Shown: piece after piece, positions 1 to 10,465 of the stretch | Position numbering within the stretch: the first letter of the stretch is position 1 | Layout of the letters: each line of letters begins with the position of its first letter | DNA from: Thiemannella venezuelensis | GTDB lineage: Bacteria; Actinomycetota; Actinomycetes; Streptosporangiales; Streptosporangiaceae | Assembly (NCBI RefSeq): GCF_014203605.1 | Contig: NZ_JACHJJ010000005.1 | Coordinates: 1-64,000, forward strand | Direction: 5' to 3' | DNA length: 64,000 bases | The notes under the pieces: model-generated | Databases searched by the model: none | Told to the model about the DNA's origin: nothing | What the model saw: the letters and a program-made list of their open reading frames with translations, nothing else | Made by a program: the position numbers and the translations under genes

Positions 1-414
1 GGTCACACATCGATCCTCAACACCCTTCGTCGTCGGTGTCCTGGCGTGGAGGACAGGTTCAGCTGTCCTGGGGCACGGCCCGGGTGGGCGACACCTGTCC
101 CACCACGGACGCGCCTCACGGGTGGGCTCCTCAGCTGGTAGGCGTCGCCGTACCCGCTCTCAGCTTTAGGACTTACTCGTCTAGTGGTGGACCGGTCGAT
201 ACGGCGGGCCATGAGCGGACTCTACGGGAGTGGCGTCGGCTCGCTCTGCGAGTCGCTGAGTTACGGGTAACGACCTGGGGAAACGCCTTTAAGATCGTCC
301 CCCATATGTCCCCGATCATTGGCCTAGGGCTGCACACGACGGCACCCGGCTGCATGTGATCGCTGAGAGGGGCCGAACTAAGCCCCTGGTCAGGGGCCTG
401 ACGGCTGGTGGAGA
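1..414. other. intergenic region without a convincing gene
   Basis: No reading frame here has a plausible start, ribosome binding site and protein-like composition. The frames present on both strands are short and rich in Arg, Pro and Ser, as expected for antisense frames in GC-rich DNA. The stretch lies downstream of the leftward tRNA-Arg. Apart from a weak hairpin at 382-397 nothing recognisable was found. Confidence 0.6.
378..397 (-). terminator. weak hairpin downstream of tRNA-Arg
   Basis: On the minus strand GCCCCT and AGGGGC pair around a four-base loop about 18 bases after the tRNA 3' end. They are followed only by a short TTAGTT stretch. The position fits a tRNA terminator, but there is no proper U tract. 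Confidence 0.35.
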
Positions 415-490
415 TGGTGCCCCCGGCATGATTCGAACATGCGACACCCGCTTTAGGAGAGCGGTGCTCTATCCCCTGAGCTACGGAGGC
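415..490 (-). tRNA. tRNA-Arg (anticodon CCT)
   Basis: The minus strand folds into a full cloverleaf. The acceptor stem is GCCTCCG/CGGGGGC with one G-U pair. The D stem is GCTC/GAGC, the anticodon stem CCGCT/AGCGG with loop CTCCTAA, and the T stem GCATG/CATGC with loop TTCGAAT. The anticodon is CCT, which reads AGG. The 3' CCA is encoded (415-417), followed inward by discriminator A (418). It is a minor-codon arginine tRNA in a genome that prefers CGN. Confidence 0.95.
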
Positions 491-644
491 AGGGTCTGCA
501 TGTAAGAGTAGCGAAAATGGGGCGTGCATGCGCGGTCGGGAGAGGTCTGGCGAACAGGAACGAGTCATCCCTTCGCTGACCTGCGGCAAAGGGATGGTAA
601 GCCGACGGGTGCCCGGAGTGTCGGGATGACTAGCGTCACGCTTT

Positions 645-1532
645 GTGATCAGAGGACGGCAGAGGCGGGTCCAGACGCGGCGGGTGCTGCGGCCGGTGGT
701 GCTGTGTGCGGCGATATGTGCTCCCGCGCTGCTGGCCGGCGGTCTCTTCGTGGCGGAGCTCACCGGGTACCGGAAGGCGCCCGATGCGGTCGTCGCGAGC
801 GCGGAGCCCGCCGCAGAGCACGTGGAGCACGTGGAGCGCTGGGAAGGGGTGGTCGCCGCGATGTCGGTCGCGATCATGCCCGCCCGGGCGGAGGTGACGG
901 AGCCGAGGCTGGTGCCTCCGCGCTCGCCCGCCTCGCCCGACCGGACGTACGGGGGCTGGGTGCCCTCCGCAGCTCTGGGCGCCTCCTCTCCTCACGGGCC
1001 GGGAGGCGTGGCGCCCGGTGCGGGGTGGGGGACGGAGCCTCACGTGCCCTGGGTGCGGTCGGTACGGCGGGACGCGGGATCCTCGCCCGGCGCGGAGGAC
1101 GGCTCGGGCCGGAATTCGTGGGCGTGGGGGGCGGCGCAGAGGCCGTTCGGCGGCTCGGCGGAGGTCCGTACGGGGGCGGGGCCGGGGACGCGCGCGGGGT
1201 CCGGCTCGCACGGCGCGGCGACGGGGCCGGGCGCAGCGGCGAATCCGGGCGCGGGCACGAAGGCGGACGCGGGCACGAAGGCGGACGCGGGCACGAAGGC
1301 GGGCGCGGGCACGAAGGCGGGCGCGGAGGCGAAGCCGGGCTCGGACGGCGTGCGGACGGGCGCGGGGGCGGACGGCGCCGGCGTGGGTTCGGGGCCGGGC
1401 GGGACGAAGGCGGGGGCGGGGACGCGGGTGAAGACGGAGCCGGGAGCGGACGCGGAGGCCGGGTGTTCGGCGGAGTGGAAGGACACCTGGCTGTGGGAGG
1501 TCTGCGCGGAGAACGCGCGGAAGGAAGTCTGA
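645..1532 (+). CDS. membrane-anchored low-complexity protein with AGTKAD repeats
   Basis: The 295-residue protein begins with a basic segment and one hydrophobic helix (about residues 17-40), so it is probably anchored in or exported through the membrane. A long disordered region rich in Gly, Ala, Ser, Pro and Thr follows. It contains four 6-residue units, AGTKAD twice and AGTKAG twice. The C-terminal 25 residues are different in character, with a Cys-x-x-Glu-Trp...Thr-Trp-Leu-Trp-Glu-Val-Cys pattern that looks like a small conserved disulphide-bonded motif. That tail and the N-terminal helix suggest a real gene despite the biased middle. The GTG start has no strong ribosome binding site, so the start is uncertain. 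Function unknown. Confidence 0.6.
   Translation: MIRGRQRRVQTRRVLRPVVLCAAICAPALLAGGLFVAELTGYRKAPDAVVASAEPAAEHVEHVERWEGVVAAMSVAIMPARAEVTEPRLVPPRSPASPDRTYGGWVPSAALGASSPHGPGGVAPGAGWGTEPHVPWVRSVRRDAGSSPGAEDGSGRNSWAWGAAQRPFGGSAEVRTGAGPGTRAGSGSHGAATGPGAAANPGAGTKADAGTKADAGTKAGAGTKAGAEAKPGSDGVRTGAGADGAGVGSGPGGTKAGAGTRVKTEPGADAEAGCSAEWKDTWLWEVCAENARKEV
1251..1322 (+). repeat. four tandem 18-bp coding repeats
   Basis: Four head-to-tail units of 18 bp (GCGGGCACGAAGGCGGAC, then GGC-ending variants) encode AGTKAD/AGTKAG inside the preceding protein. They keep the reading frame, so copy-number change would alter linker length without a frameshift. Confidence 0.85.
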
Positions 1533-1682
1533 AGGAGGCTGCCGGAAGGTTTGCCGGAAAAGTTGGCGGAACCGGGCGTTCGACGCATAGCGGCTGTGCA
1601 GAGTGTGGCTCGTGCACTCGGTGAGCTGTAGTAGCGTGCGTGGCTGACCCAGGTCACGAGTTCGCAAACGGAGGGGTCGAAC

Positions 1683-2771
1683 GTGCCACCTCGACGATCA
1701 GCGGGTCTGATCGCCGTCGTCGCGACGATGATTTCCCTCTCACCGGGAGCCGCCGCCGCGGAGCGGGCGCCGGTGGAGGCCCGGGAGGTCCGGAGCGTCC
1801 TCGTCCGGGAGCCGGTGAACCTCGTGGAGCTCCGCAGGGAGGCCGAGAAGGCGGCGAAGGATCTCGAGGTCGCGACCAAGGCGCTGGAGCAGCGGCGGGC
1901 CGAGATCCAGGCGTCGGAGAAGGAGCTCACCGCCAAGCTGCGTGAGCTGCAGGCCGCCGAGCGGGCCTTCGCCCAGGTGCGGCAGCCGCTCTCGGACCTC
2001 GTCGGCCTGCTCTACCAGCAGCCGATCGGCGGGGACCTGGCGAGCCTCATGTCCGGCGGCTCCGACGTCTCCACGTTGCGGGCCATGACCGACGCGACGC
2101 AGCTCGTGGAGGAGCGGGAGCGGGTCCTGGAGGAGAGCGGCCGGCTGCACGCCGAGCGGGAGCGGCTCGCCGCCGAGGCGCAGGAGATCCGGGCGGGCAA
2201 CCTGCTCTCCGAGGCGCAGATGGGCGCCGAGATCCAGACGCTCCAGGCGCGCTCCGACAAGATCGTCAAGTCGCTGACCAAGGCGCTGGTGAAGCTCGGC
2301 GTGAAGGTCGACAAGTCCGGTCAGGCGGCGGGGGGCTGCAACCCGACGAAGGCGGCCTCGATCGGCGACCTGCCCAACGGCCTGATCCCGAAGCTCTACC
2401 TCTGCCCGCTCCAGCAGCGCGGCCAGGAGCTCCGGGCCGACGCGGCGCTCGCGTTCATCAGCCTGAACGAGGCCTACCGCAAGCGGTTCGGCAAGCCCAT
2501 ATGCGTGACGGACAGCTACCGGAGCCTGGCGGAGCAGCAGTCGGTCTACTACCGCCGTCCGGGACTGGCCGCCATCCCCGGCCGCAGCAACCACGGGCTC
2601 GGGCTCGCCGTCGACCTGTGCGGGGGCGTGCAGAACTTCCGCTCGGCGGAGTTCAACTGGCTGGAGGCCAACGGCAAGGAGTACGGGTGGATCCACCCGC
2701 AGTGGGCCTACGTCAGCCCCTTCGAGCCCTGGCACTGGGAGTACGACCCGAAGCTCGGCTCCCTGCTCTGA
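1683..2771 (+). CDS. secreted D-Ala-D-Ala carboxypeptidase (VanY/M15B) with coiled-coil domain
   Basis: Probable zinc peptidase acting on peptidoglycan stem peptides outside the cell. The 362-residue product has a signal peptide (about 1-26, ending in an Ala run). A long charged coiled coil follows (about 45-215), and then a C-terminal M15B domain (about 240-362). The zinc-ligand pattern is visible: SNHGLGLAVD gives His304 and Asp311, and WHWEY gives His351. The GTG start is fixed by a GGAGG ribosome binding site just upstream. The coiled coil resembles the regulatory arms of EnvC/PcsB-like division hydrolases, so recruitment to a division or growth complex is possible; that part is inference. 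It stands alone and converges on mscL. Confidence 0.9.
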   Translation: MPPRRSAGLIAVVATMISLSPGAAAAERAPVEAREVRSVLVREPVNLVELRREAEKAAKDLEVATKALEQRRAEIQASEKELTAKLRELQAAERAFAQVRQPLSDLVGLLYQQPIGGDLASLMSGGSDVSTLRAMTDATQLVEERERVLEESGRLHAERERLAAEAQEIRAGNLLSEAQMGAEIQTLQARSDKIVKSLTKALVKLGVKVDKSGQAAGGCNPTKAASIGDLPNGLIPKLYLCPLQQRGQELRADAALAFISLNEAYRKRFGKPICVTDSYRSLAEQQSVYYRRPGLAAIPGRSNHGLGLAVDLCGGVQNFRSAEFNWLEANGKEYGWIHPQWAYVSPFEPWHWEYDPKLGSLL

Positions 2772-2804
2772 CCCGCCGCCGGCCTCTGCTCCCGCCCCGG
2801 CGCG

Positions 2805-3230
2805 TCAGGTCGCCGGCCTGCTGTCGTCCGTCATCGGCGCGATCTGGGCGGTGCAGTGCGAGCAGCGGACCGCGGCCTTGGGGATCTCGGACAGGCACTC
2901 CGGGCACTCGCGCAGGGTGGTCTCCTCCGGCGTGGAGAACCGGGCGGTCAGTTTCTCGTACGGGGTGATGACGAAGAAGTAGACGACCGCCGCCATGATC
3001 AGGAACGAGAACACCGCGTTGAGGAAGACGCCGTATCTGATCGGGCTGGAGCCCACGTGCAGCACCAGGTCCTCGAAGCGCGGCTGGCCGCCGATCGCCG
3101 CGAGCATCGGGGTGAAGACGTCCTTGACGAGGGACTGCACGATGGCGTTGAACGCCGTGCCGATCATCACGGCGACGGCCAGTTCCAGGACGTTTCCGCG
3201 CAGTAGGAACTTCTTGAATCCGCTCAGCAT
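2805..3230 (-). CDS. mscL: large-conductance mechanosensitive channel MscL with C-terminal zinc ribbon
   Basis: MscL opens a wide pore when the membrane is stretched and releases solutes during hypo-osmotic shock. The 141-residue protein has the family N-terminus (MLSGFKKFLLRGNVLELAVA), two membrane helices (about 15-40 and 68-90) and a cytoplasmic tail. The tail carries two Cys pairs, Cys109/Cys112 and Cys123/Cys126, spaced like a zinc ribbon, in place of the simple helical bundle of E. coli MscL. The ATG at 3230 has AGGAG five bases upstream, which excludes longer upstream starts. Confidence 0.95.
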   Translation of the reverse strand: MLSGFKKFLLRGNVLELAVAVMIGTAFNAIVQSLVKDVFTPMLAAIGGQPRFEDLVLHVGSSPIRYGVFLNAVFSFLIMAAVVYFFVITPYEKLTARFSTPEETTLRECPECLSEIPKAAVRCSHCTAQIAPMTDDSRPAT

Positions 3231-3316
3231 GGCCACTCCTAGCCCGGGGGTTCGGCTGCTCCCACCGGCCCGTCCCGGCAGGGCGGAGGTCTTATTACCC
3301 GTCCGTGACCGGGTTA

Positions 3317-3964
3317 TCACCGGGCGGAGGAGATGGTGATCGAGAGCCGGCCGCCGGCCTGCGCCGAGGCGAGCTCGGCCGCCTGCCCCGGGGTGGTGGC
3401 CAGCACGACGAGCGCACCCCGGTCGGACCCGCCCGGGGGCAGGGCGAGGACCGGGACGTCCTCGGCCACGGTCCTGGCGGGAGCCGAACCGTCCCAGTCG
3501 GAGGGGGCGGCCAGCACGTTCACGAGGTTGCCCGGGGAGAGCAGGCGGGCGCTCTCGGGGTCGGAGACGCGGACCGGGGTGGCGACCGTACCGGGGGTGC
3601 GGGCGGCCAGCAGGTCCGGGCCGAGCAGGCGGACGTCGGTGAGGGGCTCGCCGCGCCGGACGGGACCGGCCAGGACCCGCCCGGCGACCGGCGCGCCCGG
3701 TCTCAGCGCGCCGTCGGGGGCGGTGCCGGGCCGCAGGGCCACGGGCTTGACGTCGGCGGCGGTCAGCACGCCGCCGGGGAGGTCGCGGGCCGCCGCGAGC
3801 ACGGTCACGGACGCGCCGCCGTCCGGCCGCAGCCCGATCACGGCGCACGCCGCGGCGAGGGCGGCCAGGACGGTGGCGAGGACCCGGCGGCGCCGGCCGA
3901 GGAGGCCGCGGAGGAGGCGCCGGCCGGGGGAGAGGGGGCCCGGAGGCCCGAGAGGAGCGCGCAC
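3317..3964 (-). CDS. SAF-domain membrane protein (CpaB/RcpC-like)
   Basis: The product has 215 residues. A basic N-terminus is followed by one transmembrane helix (about 27-46) and a SAF-type domain (about 50-115, beginning with a VTVLAAARDLPGG-like motif). A further beta-rich region follows. SAF proteins of this type include the CpaB/RcpC pilus assembly factors. No Flp pilin, TadA ATPase or secretin-like gene is nearby, so a pilus role is not supported here. The GTG start has TGGAG seven bases upstream. The gene is on the same strand as the upstream MTA phosphorylase gene, with a 71-base gap. Confidence 0.8.
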   Translation of the reverse strand: MRAPLGPPGPLSPGRRLLRGLLGRRRRVLATVLAALAAACAVIGLRPDGGASVTVLAAARDLPGGVLTAADVKPVALRPGTAPDGALRPGAPVAGRVLAGPVRRGEPLTDVRLLGPDLLAARTPGTVATPVRVSDPESARLLSPGNLVNVLAAPSDWDGSAPARTVAEDVPVLALPPGGSDRGALVVLATTPGQAAELASAQAGGRLSITISSAR

Positions 3965-4035
3965 GACTGAACTCCAGGGGACGGGAGCCGGGCGGCGCGG
4001 TGCCCGGGGGCGGTCGGGAGGAACTGCCGGAGAGG

Positions 4036-4845
4036 CTACTGGGGGATCTCGAAGGGGAGCTTCAGCCCGTCGAGGGCGTTGCCGCAGGAGCAGGCGCGGT
4101 CCTGCGGGAGGGCGGTGACGAGGTCGGTGACCAGCGAGCGCATCCGGGTGACGTTGGCGGCGAAGAAGGCCAGGACCTCCTCGTGGGTGACGCCCTCGCC
4201 CGCCTCGACCCCGGCGTCGTGGTCGGTGACCAGGGAGAGCGACGTGTAGCACATGGCCAGCTCGCGGGCGAGGACGGACTCGGGGAAGCCGGTCATGCCG
4301 ACGATCGTCCAGCCGTTCGCGGTGAACCAGCGGGACTCTGCGCGGGTGGAGAAGCGGGGCCCCTCGATGACCACCAGGGTGCCGCCGTCGGCCACCTCCC
4401 AGCCGGCGGACCCGGCGGCCGCGACGGCGGCGGCGCGGCCCGCGGGGCAGTAGGGGTCGGCGAAGGGGACGTGGACCACGCCGCCGGCGTCGTAGTAGGT
4501 CTGCACGCGGCCGGAGGTGCGGTCGACGAGCTGGTCGGGGACGACCAGGGTGCCCGGGCCGAGCTCGGGGCGGAGCGAGCCCACGGCGCTGGGGGCGAGG
4601 ACCTGCCGGACGCCGAGGGAGCGCAGGGCCCACAGGTTGGCGCGGTAGGGGATGCGGTGGGGCGGGAGGCGGTGGTCGCGCCCGTGGCGGGGGATGAACG
4701 CCACCGGCCGCGAGCCGACGCGCCCGACGGTGACGGCGTCGCTGGGCGGGCCGTACGGAGTGGAGACCTCGACCTCCGTGGTGTCGTCGAGCAGGGAGTA
4801 GAAACCTGAGCCGCCGATGACCCCGACGTCCGCGCGAGTGACCAT
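4036..4845 (-). CDS. mtnP: S-methyl-5'-thioadenosine phosphorylase
   Basis: The enzyme splits methylthioadenosine with phosphate into adenine and methylthioribose-1-phosphate, feeding methionine salvage and purine recycling. The 269 residues show the PNP/MTAP-family phosphate-binding start (GVIGGSGFY), the FIPRHGRDHRLPPHRIPYRAN region, and GPRFSTRAES. A TDHDA motif near the base-binding Asp is typical of the MTAP/MTIP subgroup. Other methionine-salvage genes are not adjacent. A closely related activity on methylthioinosine cannot be excluded from sequence alone. Confidence 0.92.
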   Translation of the reverse strand: MVTRADVGVIGGSGFYSLLDDTTEVEVSTPYGPPSDAVTVGRVGSRPVAFIPRHGRDHRLPPHRIPYRANLWALRSLGVRQVLAPSAVGSLRPELGPGTLVVPDQLVDRTSGRVQTYYDAGGVVHVPFADPYCPAGRAAAVAAAGSAGWEVADGGTLVVIEGPRFSTRAESRWFTANGWTIVGMTGFPESVLARELAMCYTSLSLVTDHDAGVEAGEGVTHEEVLAFFAANVTRMRSLVTDLVTALPQDRACSCGNALDGLKLPFEIPQ

Positions 4846-4947
4846 GGCGCAGACATTAGCGGTACGGGCGGGCCGTCAACGAGGACCGGGTCCGGCCTGT
4901 GGATAACCGTATCCGTAATGTGACTGTCCGGTCGCTATGGGTAGTGA

Positions 4948-6972
<2,025 letters not shown>

Positions 6973-6973
6973 C

Positions 6974-7267
6974 TCAGGAGGCCGCGGGGGCGGGCGCCGG
7001 GGTCGCGGCGGGGGCGGCGGGCTTGGACTCCGCGGAGGCCGGCGCCGAGGACGCCGGCGTGGTGGAGCTCACCGTGCTGGACGAGCCGGACGACCGGTTG
7101 TCGGTCCGGTAGAAGCCGGAGCCCTTGAAGACGATGCCGACCGCCGAGAACACCTTGCGCAGCTCGCCCTGGCAGCTCGGGCACACGGTGAGCGCGTCGT
7201 CCGTGAACTTCTGGACGATCTCGAACTGGTTGTCACAGGCGGTGCAGGCGTACTGGTAGGTGGGCAC
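6974..7267 (-). CDS. FmdB-family zinc-ribbon protein
   Basis: The 97-residue protein starts MPTYQYACTACDNQFE and carries two CxxC pairs (CTAC near residue 8 and CPSC near residue 30). This is the FmdB putative regulatory zinc-ribbon fold, followed by a disordered Ser/Ala/Pro tail. The family is widespread in actinobacteria and often lies near folate, galU or mscL genes, as here; its precise role is not established. Its stop codon is one base from the stop of the convergent MFS gene. Confidence 0.9.
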   Translation of the reverse strand: MPTYQYACTACDNQFEIVQKFTDDALTVCPSCQGELRKVFSAVGIVFKGSGFYRTDNRSSGSSSTVSSTTPASSAPASAESKPAAPAATPAPAPAAS

Positions 7268-7411
7268 GCTCTCCTCCTCGTTCGGGCCGCGCCGATTGGC
7301 ACTCGACTGACGCGACTGCTAATGGTAAGGCGTCGACAAGCATAAACGCGAGCCGGAGCCATCACATTCCGTCCGAGGCATGGAAAGAGCGGACACCGTG
7401 CGACCGGGGGG

Positions 7412-8917
7412 TCACGTACCGCGCTCGCCGAACCACCCGGCGAGCTTGCCCCGGCGGCTGATCGCGCGCAGCCGCTGCTCCACGACCTCCCGGCAGGCGG
7501 CGGTGGCCACCACGAGAAGCTGGTCGTCGGTCCTGATCCTGGTGGAGTCCGACGGCACGAACGTCCTGCCGTCCCGGACGATGAGCGTGACCTGGGCGTC
7601 GGAGGGCAGCCGGAGCTCGAAGATCTCCACACCGTGCAGCCTGGACGTCTGCGGCACCCTGATCTGCAGCAGGTCGGCCTTGAGCTCCTCCAGCGGCGCC
7701 GACTCCACCTCCAGGTCGCGCGCCTCGTCCAGGACGGACACCCCGAGGACCCGCGCCACCCACGGCAGCGTGGGCCCCTGCAGCAGGGTGTAGACGACCA
7801 CGATGACGAAGACCTCGTTGAACACGAACCTGGCGGTGGCGTCGTCGACCGAGGTGGCGGCCCAGGGAATGGTGGCGAGCACGATCGGCACCGCGCCGCG
7901 CAGCCCGGCCCACGACAGGAACGCCTGCTCCCGCCAGTCCAGCCGGTCGACGCCCGCCAGCCGTACGAGGAGGGCCGAGACGGTGATGGACAGCGGCCGG
8001 GCCACCGCGACCAGGATCAGGCCCGCCACCAGGCCGGGGACGATCGCCGACGGCATCTCCGACGGGCTGGCCAGCAGGCCGAGCATGACGAACAGGCCGA
8101 TCTGGGCCAGCCAGGCGACGCCCTCGGCGAAGCCCCGGCTGGCGGCGCGGTGCGGCATCCTGGAGTTGCCCATGACCAGCGCGGCCAGGTAGACGGCGAG
8201 GAAACCGCTGCCGTGCAGCTGTACGGCTCCCGCGTAGGCGACGAAGGCGAGCGCGAGGACCGCGATCGGGTAGAGGCCGGAGGCCGGCAGCGCGACGTGG
8301 CGCAGCGCGTACACCCCGAAGGGGCCGACCACGAGGCCGATGCCCGCGCCCACCGCCAGCTCGAAGACCACCTCGCCCAGCGCGCCCCAGAGGCTGGGCG
8401 AGGCGCTGGTGCTCAGCAGCATCACGGCGATGACGACGGGGGCGTCGTTGAAGCCGGACTCGGCCTCCAGGGTGCCGGAGAGCCGCCGGGGCAGAGGCAG
8501 CCGGCGCAGGACGGAGAAGACGGCCGCGGCGTCGGTGGAGGCGAGGATCGCGCCGAGCAGGAGCGAGGTCCGCCAGTCCGCGCCGAGCAGGAAGTGCACC
8601 GGCGCGGCGACGGCGGCGATGCTCACCCCGACGCCCGCGGTGGCCAGCACCAGCGCGGTGGGGATGGAGCCCTTGACCTGGCTCCAGGTGGTGGTCAGGC
8701 CTCCCTCGGCCAGGATGATCGCCAGCGCGATCAGGCCGAGCTGCTGGGCCAGCTCGGCGTCGTCGAACTGGAACCCGAGGCCGGACTCGCCGATGACCAG
8801 GCCGAAGCCGAGGAAGATGAGCAGGCTCGGCAGCCCGCTCCAGTGGGCGACGCGCACCGCGACGATGGCGGCCATGACGATGAGCGCGCCGAGAAGCAGC
8901 CAGATGTTCCAGTCCAT
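7412..8917 (-). CDS. CPA1-family potassium/proton antiporter (NhaP2/CvrA-like)
   Basis: Predicted monovalent cation/proton antiporter in the cytoplasmic membrane. The 501 residues comprise about 12 hydrophobic helices (about 5-390), including the Na/H-exchanger core around ESGFNDAPVVIAV. A cytoplasmic tail with a TrkA-C-like domain (about 400-480) is expected to sense ions or nucleotides. That tail makes K+/H+ exchange of the NhaP2 type more likely than simple Na+/H+ exchange; the substrate is inference. A GAGGGGG stretch precedes the ATG. Confidence 0.9.
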   Translation of the reverse strand: MDWNIWLLLGALIVMAAIVAVRVAHWSGLPSLLIFLGFGLVIGESGLGFQFDDAELAQQLGLIALAIILAEGGLTTTWSQVKGSIPTALVLATAGVGVSIAAVAAPVHFLLGADWRTSLLLGAILASTDAAAVFSVLRRLPLPRRLSGTLEAESGFNDAPVVIAVMLLSTSASPSLWGALGEVVFELAVGAGIGLVVGPFGVYALRHVALPASGLYPIAVLALAFVAYAGAVQLHGSGFLAVYLAALVMGNSRMPHRAASRGFAEGVAWLAQIGLFVMLGLLASPSEMPSAIVPGLVAGLILVAVARPLSITVSALLVRLAGVDRLDWREQAFLSWAGLRGAVPIVLATIPWAATSVDDATARFVFNEVFVIVVVYTLLQGPTLPWVARVLGVSVLDEARDLEVESAPLEELKADLLQIRVPQTSRLHGVEIFELRLPSDAQVTLIVRDGRTFVPSDSTRIRTDDQLLVVATAACREVVEQRLRAISRRGKLAGWFGERGT

Positions 8918-8952
8918 CTGGCCCCCTCTCGTCTTCTGGGGACCATTGTGTC

Positions 8953-9540
8953 CTATTCGACAGGGTTTCCTGTCCCCACCCGGACAATGCCGCTCGGTGA
9001 CGCAGCGTAGCGGACCGCCCGGTCATGGGCCTCCGCGGGGACGCCGTCCAGCAGTTCGCCCTCGTGGAGCAGCGCGACCGTCGGCACGTTCGGTCCGACC
9101 CTCGCCAGGGCGCGGTCGTAGGAGCCGCCGCCCCGGCCGAGCCGCACCCCGGTGGACCGGTCGACCGCCAGCGCGGGGACGATCACCAGGGCGGCGGTCC
9201 TGATCGCGTCGACGCCGCGCCGGGCGTCCACCGGCTCCATGATCCCGAAACGGCCGGGGGCCAGGGTGTCGGGCCCGTCGTACACCGCCCAGTCGAGGTC
9301 GTCGTCCGGCCGGAGCACCGGGAGCATCACCGTCGCGCCGTGCTTCCACAGGGCGAAGACCAGCCCGTGCGTCGCGGGTTCGGCCCCGACGGACCAGTAG
9401 CAGGCGACCAGCCCGGCCATCTGCACCCAGGGCCGGTCCAGCAGGGACTCCCTTATCTGGACGGAAGCCGCATGCCGCTCGTCTTCGGGGAGCGCGGCAC
9501 GCGCGGCCTCGATCGCCCGGCGCAGCTTCAGCTTCTCCAC
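8953..9540 (-). CDS. 5-formyltetrahydrofolate cyclo-ligase
   Basis: The enzyme uses ATP to turn 5-formyl-THF into 5,10-methenyl-THF, returning stored folate to one-carbon metabolism. The 195-residue product has the family C-terminal nucleotide-binding signature GVRLGRGGGSYDRAL and the basic N-terminal KLKLRRAIEAARAAL. I chose the GTG at 9540 because GGAGGG lies four bases upstream of it; an ATG 27 bases further out would include that site in the coding region. Divergent from galU with only 13 bases between start codons. Confidence 0.92.
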   Translation of the reverse strand: MEKLKLRRAIEAARAALPEDERHAASVQIRESLLDRPWVQMAGLVACYWSVGAEPATHGLVFALWKHGATVMLPVLRPDDDLDWAVYDGPDTLAPGRFGIMEPVDARRGVDAIRTAALVIVPALAVDRSTGVRLGRGGGSYDRALARVGPNVPTVALLHEGELLDGVPAEAHDRAVRYAASPSGIVRVGTGNPVE

Positions 9541-9553
9541 AGATCCCTCCACT

Positions 9554-10465
9554 ATGGTTTCGGTCATGGCCGACTTCGATCCTGTGACGAAAGCCGTCGT
9601 TCCCGCGGCGGGTCTGGGCACCCGCTTCCTTCCGGCGACCAAGGCGACGCCCAAGGAGATGCTGCCGATCGTCGACAAACCCGCGATCCAGTATGTCGTC
9701 GAGGAGGCCGTCTCCGCCGGGCTGCTCGACGTGCTCATGGTGACGGGAAAGAACAAGCGCTCCATCGAGGACCACTTCGACCGGGCGATCGAGCTCGAAG
9801 ACGTGCTGGAGGCCAAGGGCGACGACGAGCGCCTCTCCCAGGTGCGCGAGCCCGCCGACCTGGCGACCCTCCACTACGTACGGCAGGGCGAGCCGCGCGG
9901 CCTCGGCCACGCGGTGCTCTGCGCCAAGCAGCACGTGGGCCGCAACCCGTTCGCCTGCCTGCTCGGCGACGACCTGATCGACCCCCGCGACGAGCTGCTC
10001 AAACGCATGATCGAGGTCCGCGCGACCCACGGCGGCAGCGTCATCGCGCTGATGGAGGTCCCCAGGGAGCAGGTCTCCCTGTACGGCTGCGCCGCCATCG
10101 AGCCCACCGCCGAGGACGACGTGGTCCGGGTGACCGACCTGGTGGAGAAGCCCCCGGCCGAGGAGGCGCCGTCCAACTGGGCGATCATCGGCCGCTACGT
10201 GATCGACCCGGCCGTCTTCGAGGTCCTGGAGAACACTCCGCCGGGCCGCGGCGGCGAGATCCAGCTCACCGACGCCCTGCGCACGCTGGCCGGCCGGGAC
10301 GTCGACGGCGGCGGGCCGGTCCACGGCGTGCTGTTCCGGGGCCGCCGCTACGACACCGGCAACAAGCTCGACTACCTGCGCACGGTCGTGCAGTTCGCCG
10401 CCGACCGGCCCGACCTGGCGCCGGAGTTCCTGCCCTGGCTGAAGGACTTCCTGGGCTCACGATGA
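9554..10465 (+). CDS. galU: UTP-glucose-1-phosphate uridylyltransferase
   Basis: GalU makes UDP-glucose from UTP and glucose-1-phosphate for glycans and cell-envelope sugars. The 303 residues carry the nucleotidyltransferase signature AAGLGTRFLPATKATPKEML, the sugar-binding VEKPP motif and an LTDALRTL region typical of GalU. A second ATG at 9566 (MADFDP) is an equally good start. Neither has a clear ribosome binding site, and the facing gene begins 13 bases away, so a leaderless transcript is plausible. It overlaps the next gene by ATGA. Confidence 0.95.
   Translation: MVSVMADFDPVTKAVVPAAGLGTRFLPATKATPKEMLPIVDKPAIQYVVEEAVSAGLLDVLMVTGKNKRSIEDHFDRAIELEDVLEAKGDDERLSQVREPADLATLHYVRQGEPRGLGHAVLCAKQHVGRNPFACLLGDDLIDPRDELLKRMIEVRATHGGSVIALMEVPREQVSLYGCAAIEPTAEDDVVRVTDLVEKPPAEEAPSNWAIIGRYVIDPAVFEVLENTPPGRGGEIQLTDALRTLAGRDVDGGGPVHGVLFRGRRYDTGNKLDYLRTVVQFAADRPDLAPEFLPWLKDFLGSR

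Noticed and set aside
1251-1322. Possible CRISPR or minisatellite
   Set aside because: The units are contiguous without spacers, 18 bp long and in frame within a coding sequence.
645-1667. Arginine- or proline-rich frames in other phases over the AGTKAD protein
   Set aside because: They lack signal or membrane features and start signals. The chosen frame has an N-terminal membrane helix and an ordered Trp/Cys C-terminus.
3317-3964. Flp/Tad pilus locus suggested by the CpaB-like SAF protein
   Set aside because: No pilin, prepilin peptidase, ATPase or secretin gene is nearby; the gene is isolated beside mtnP.
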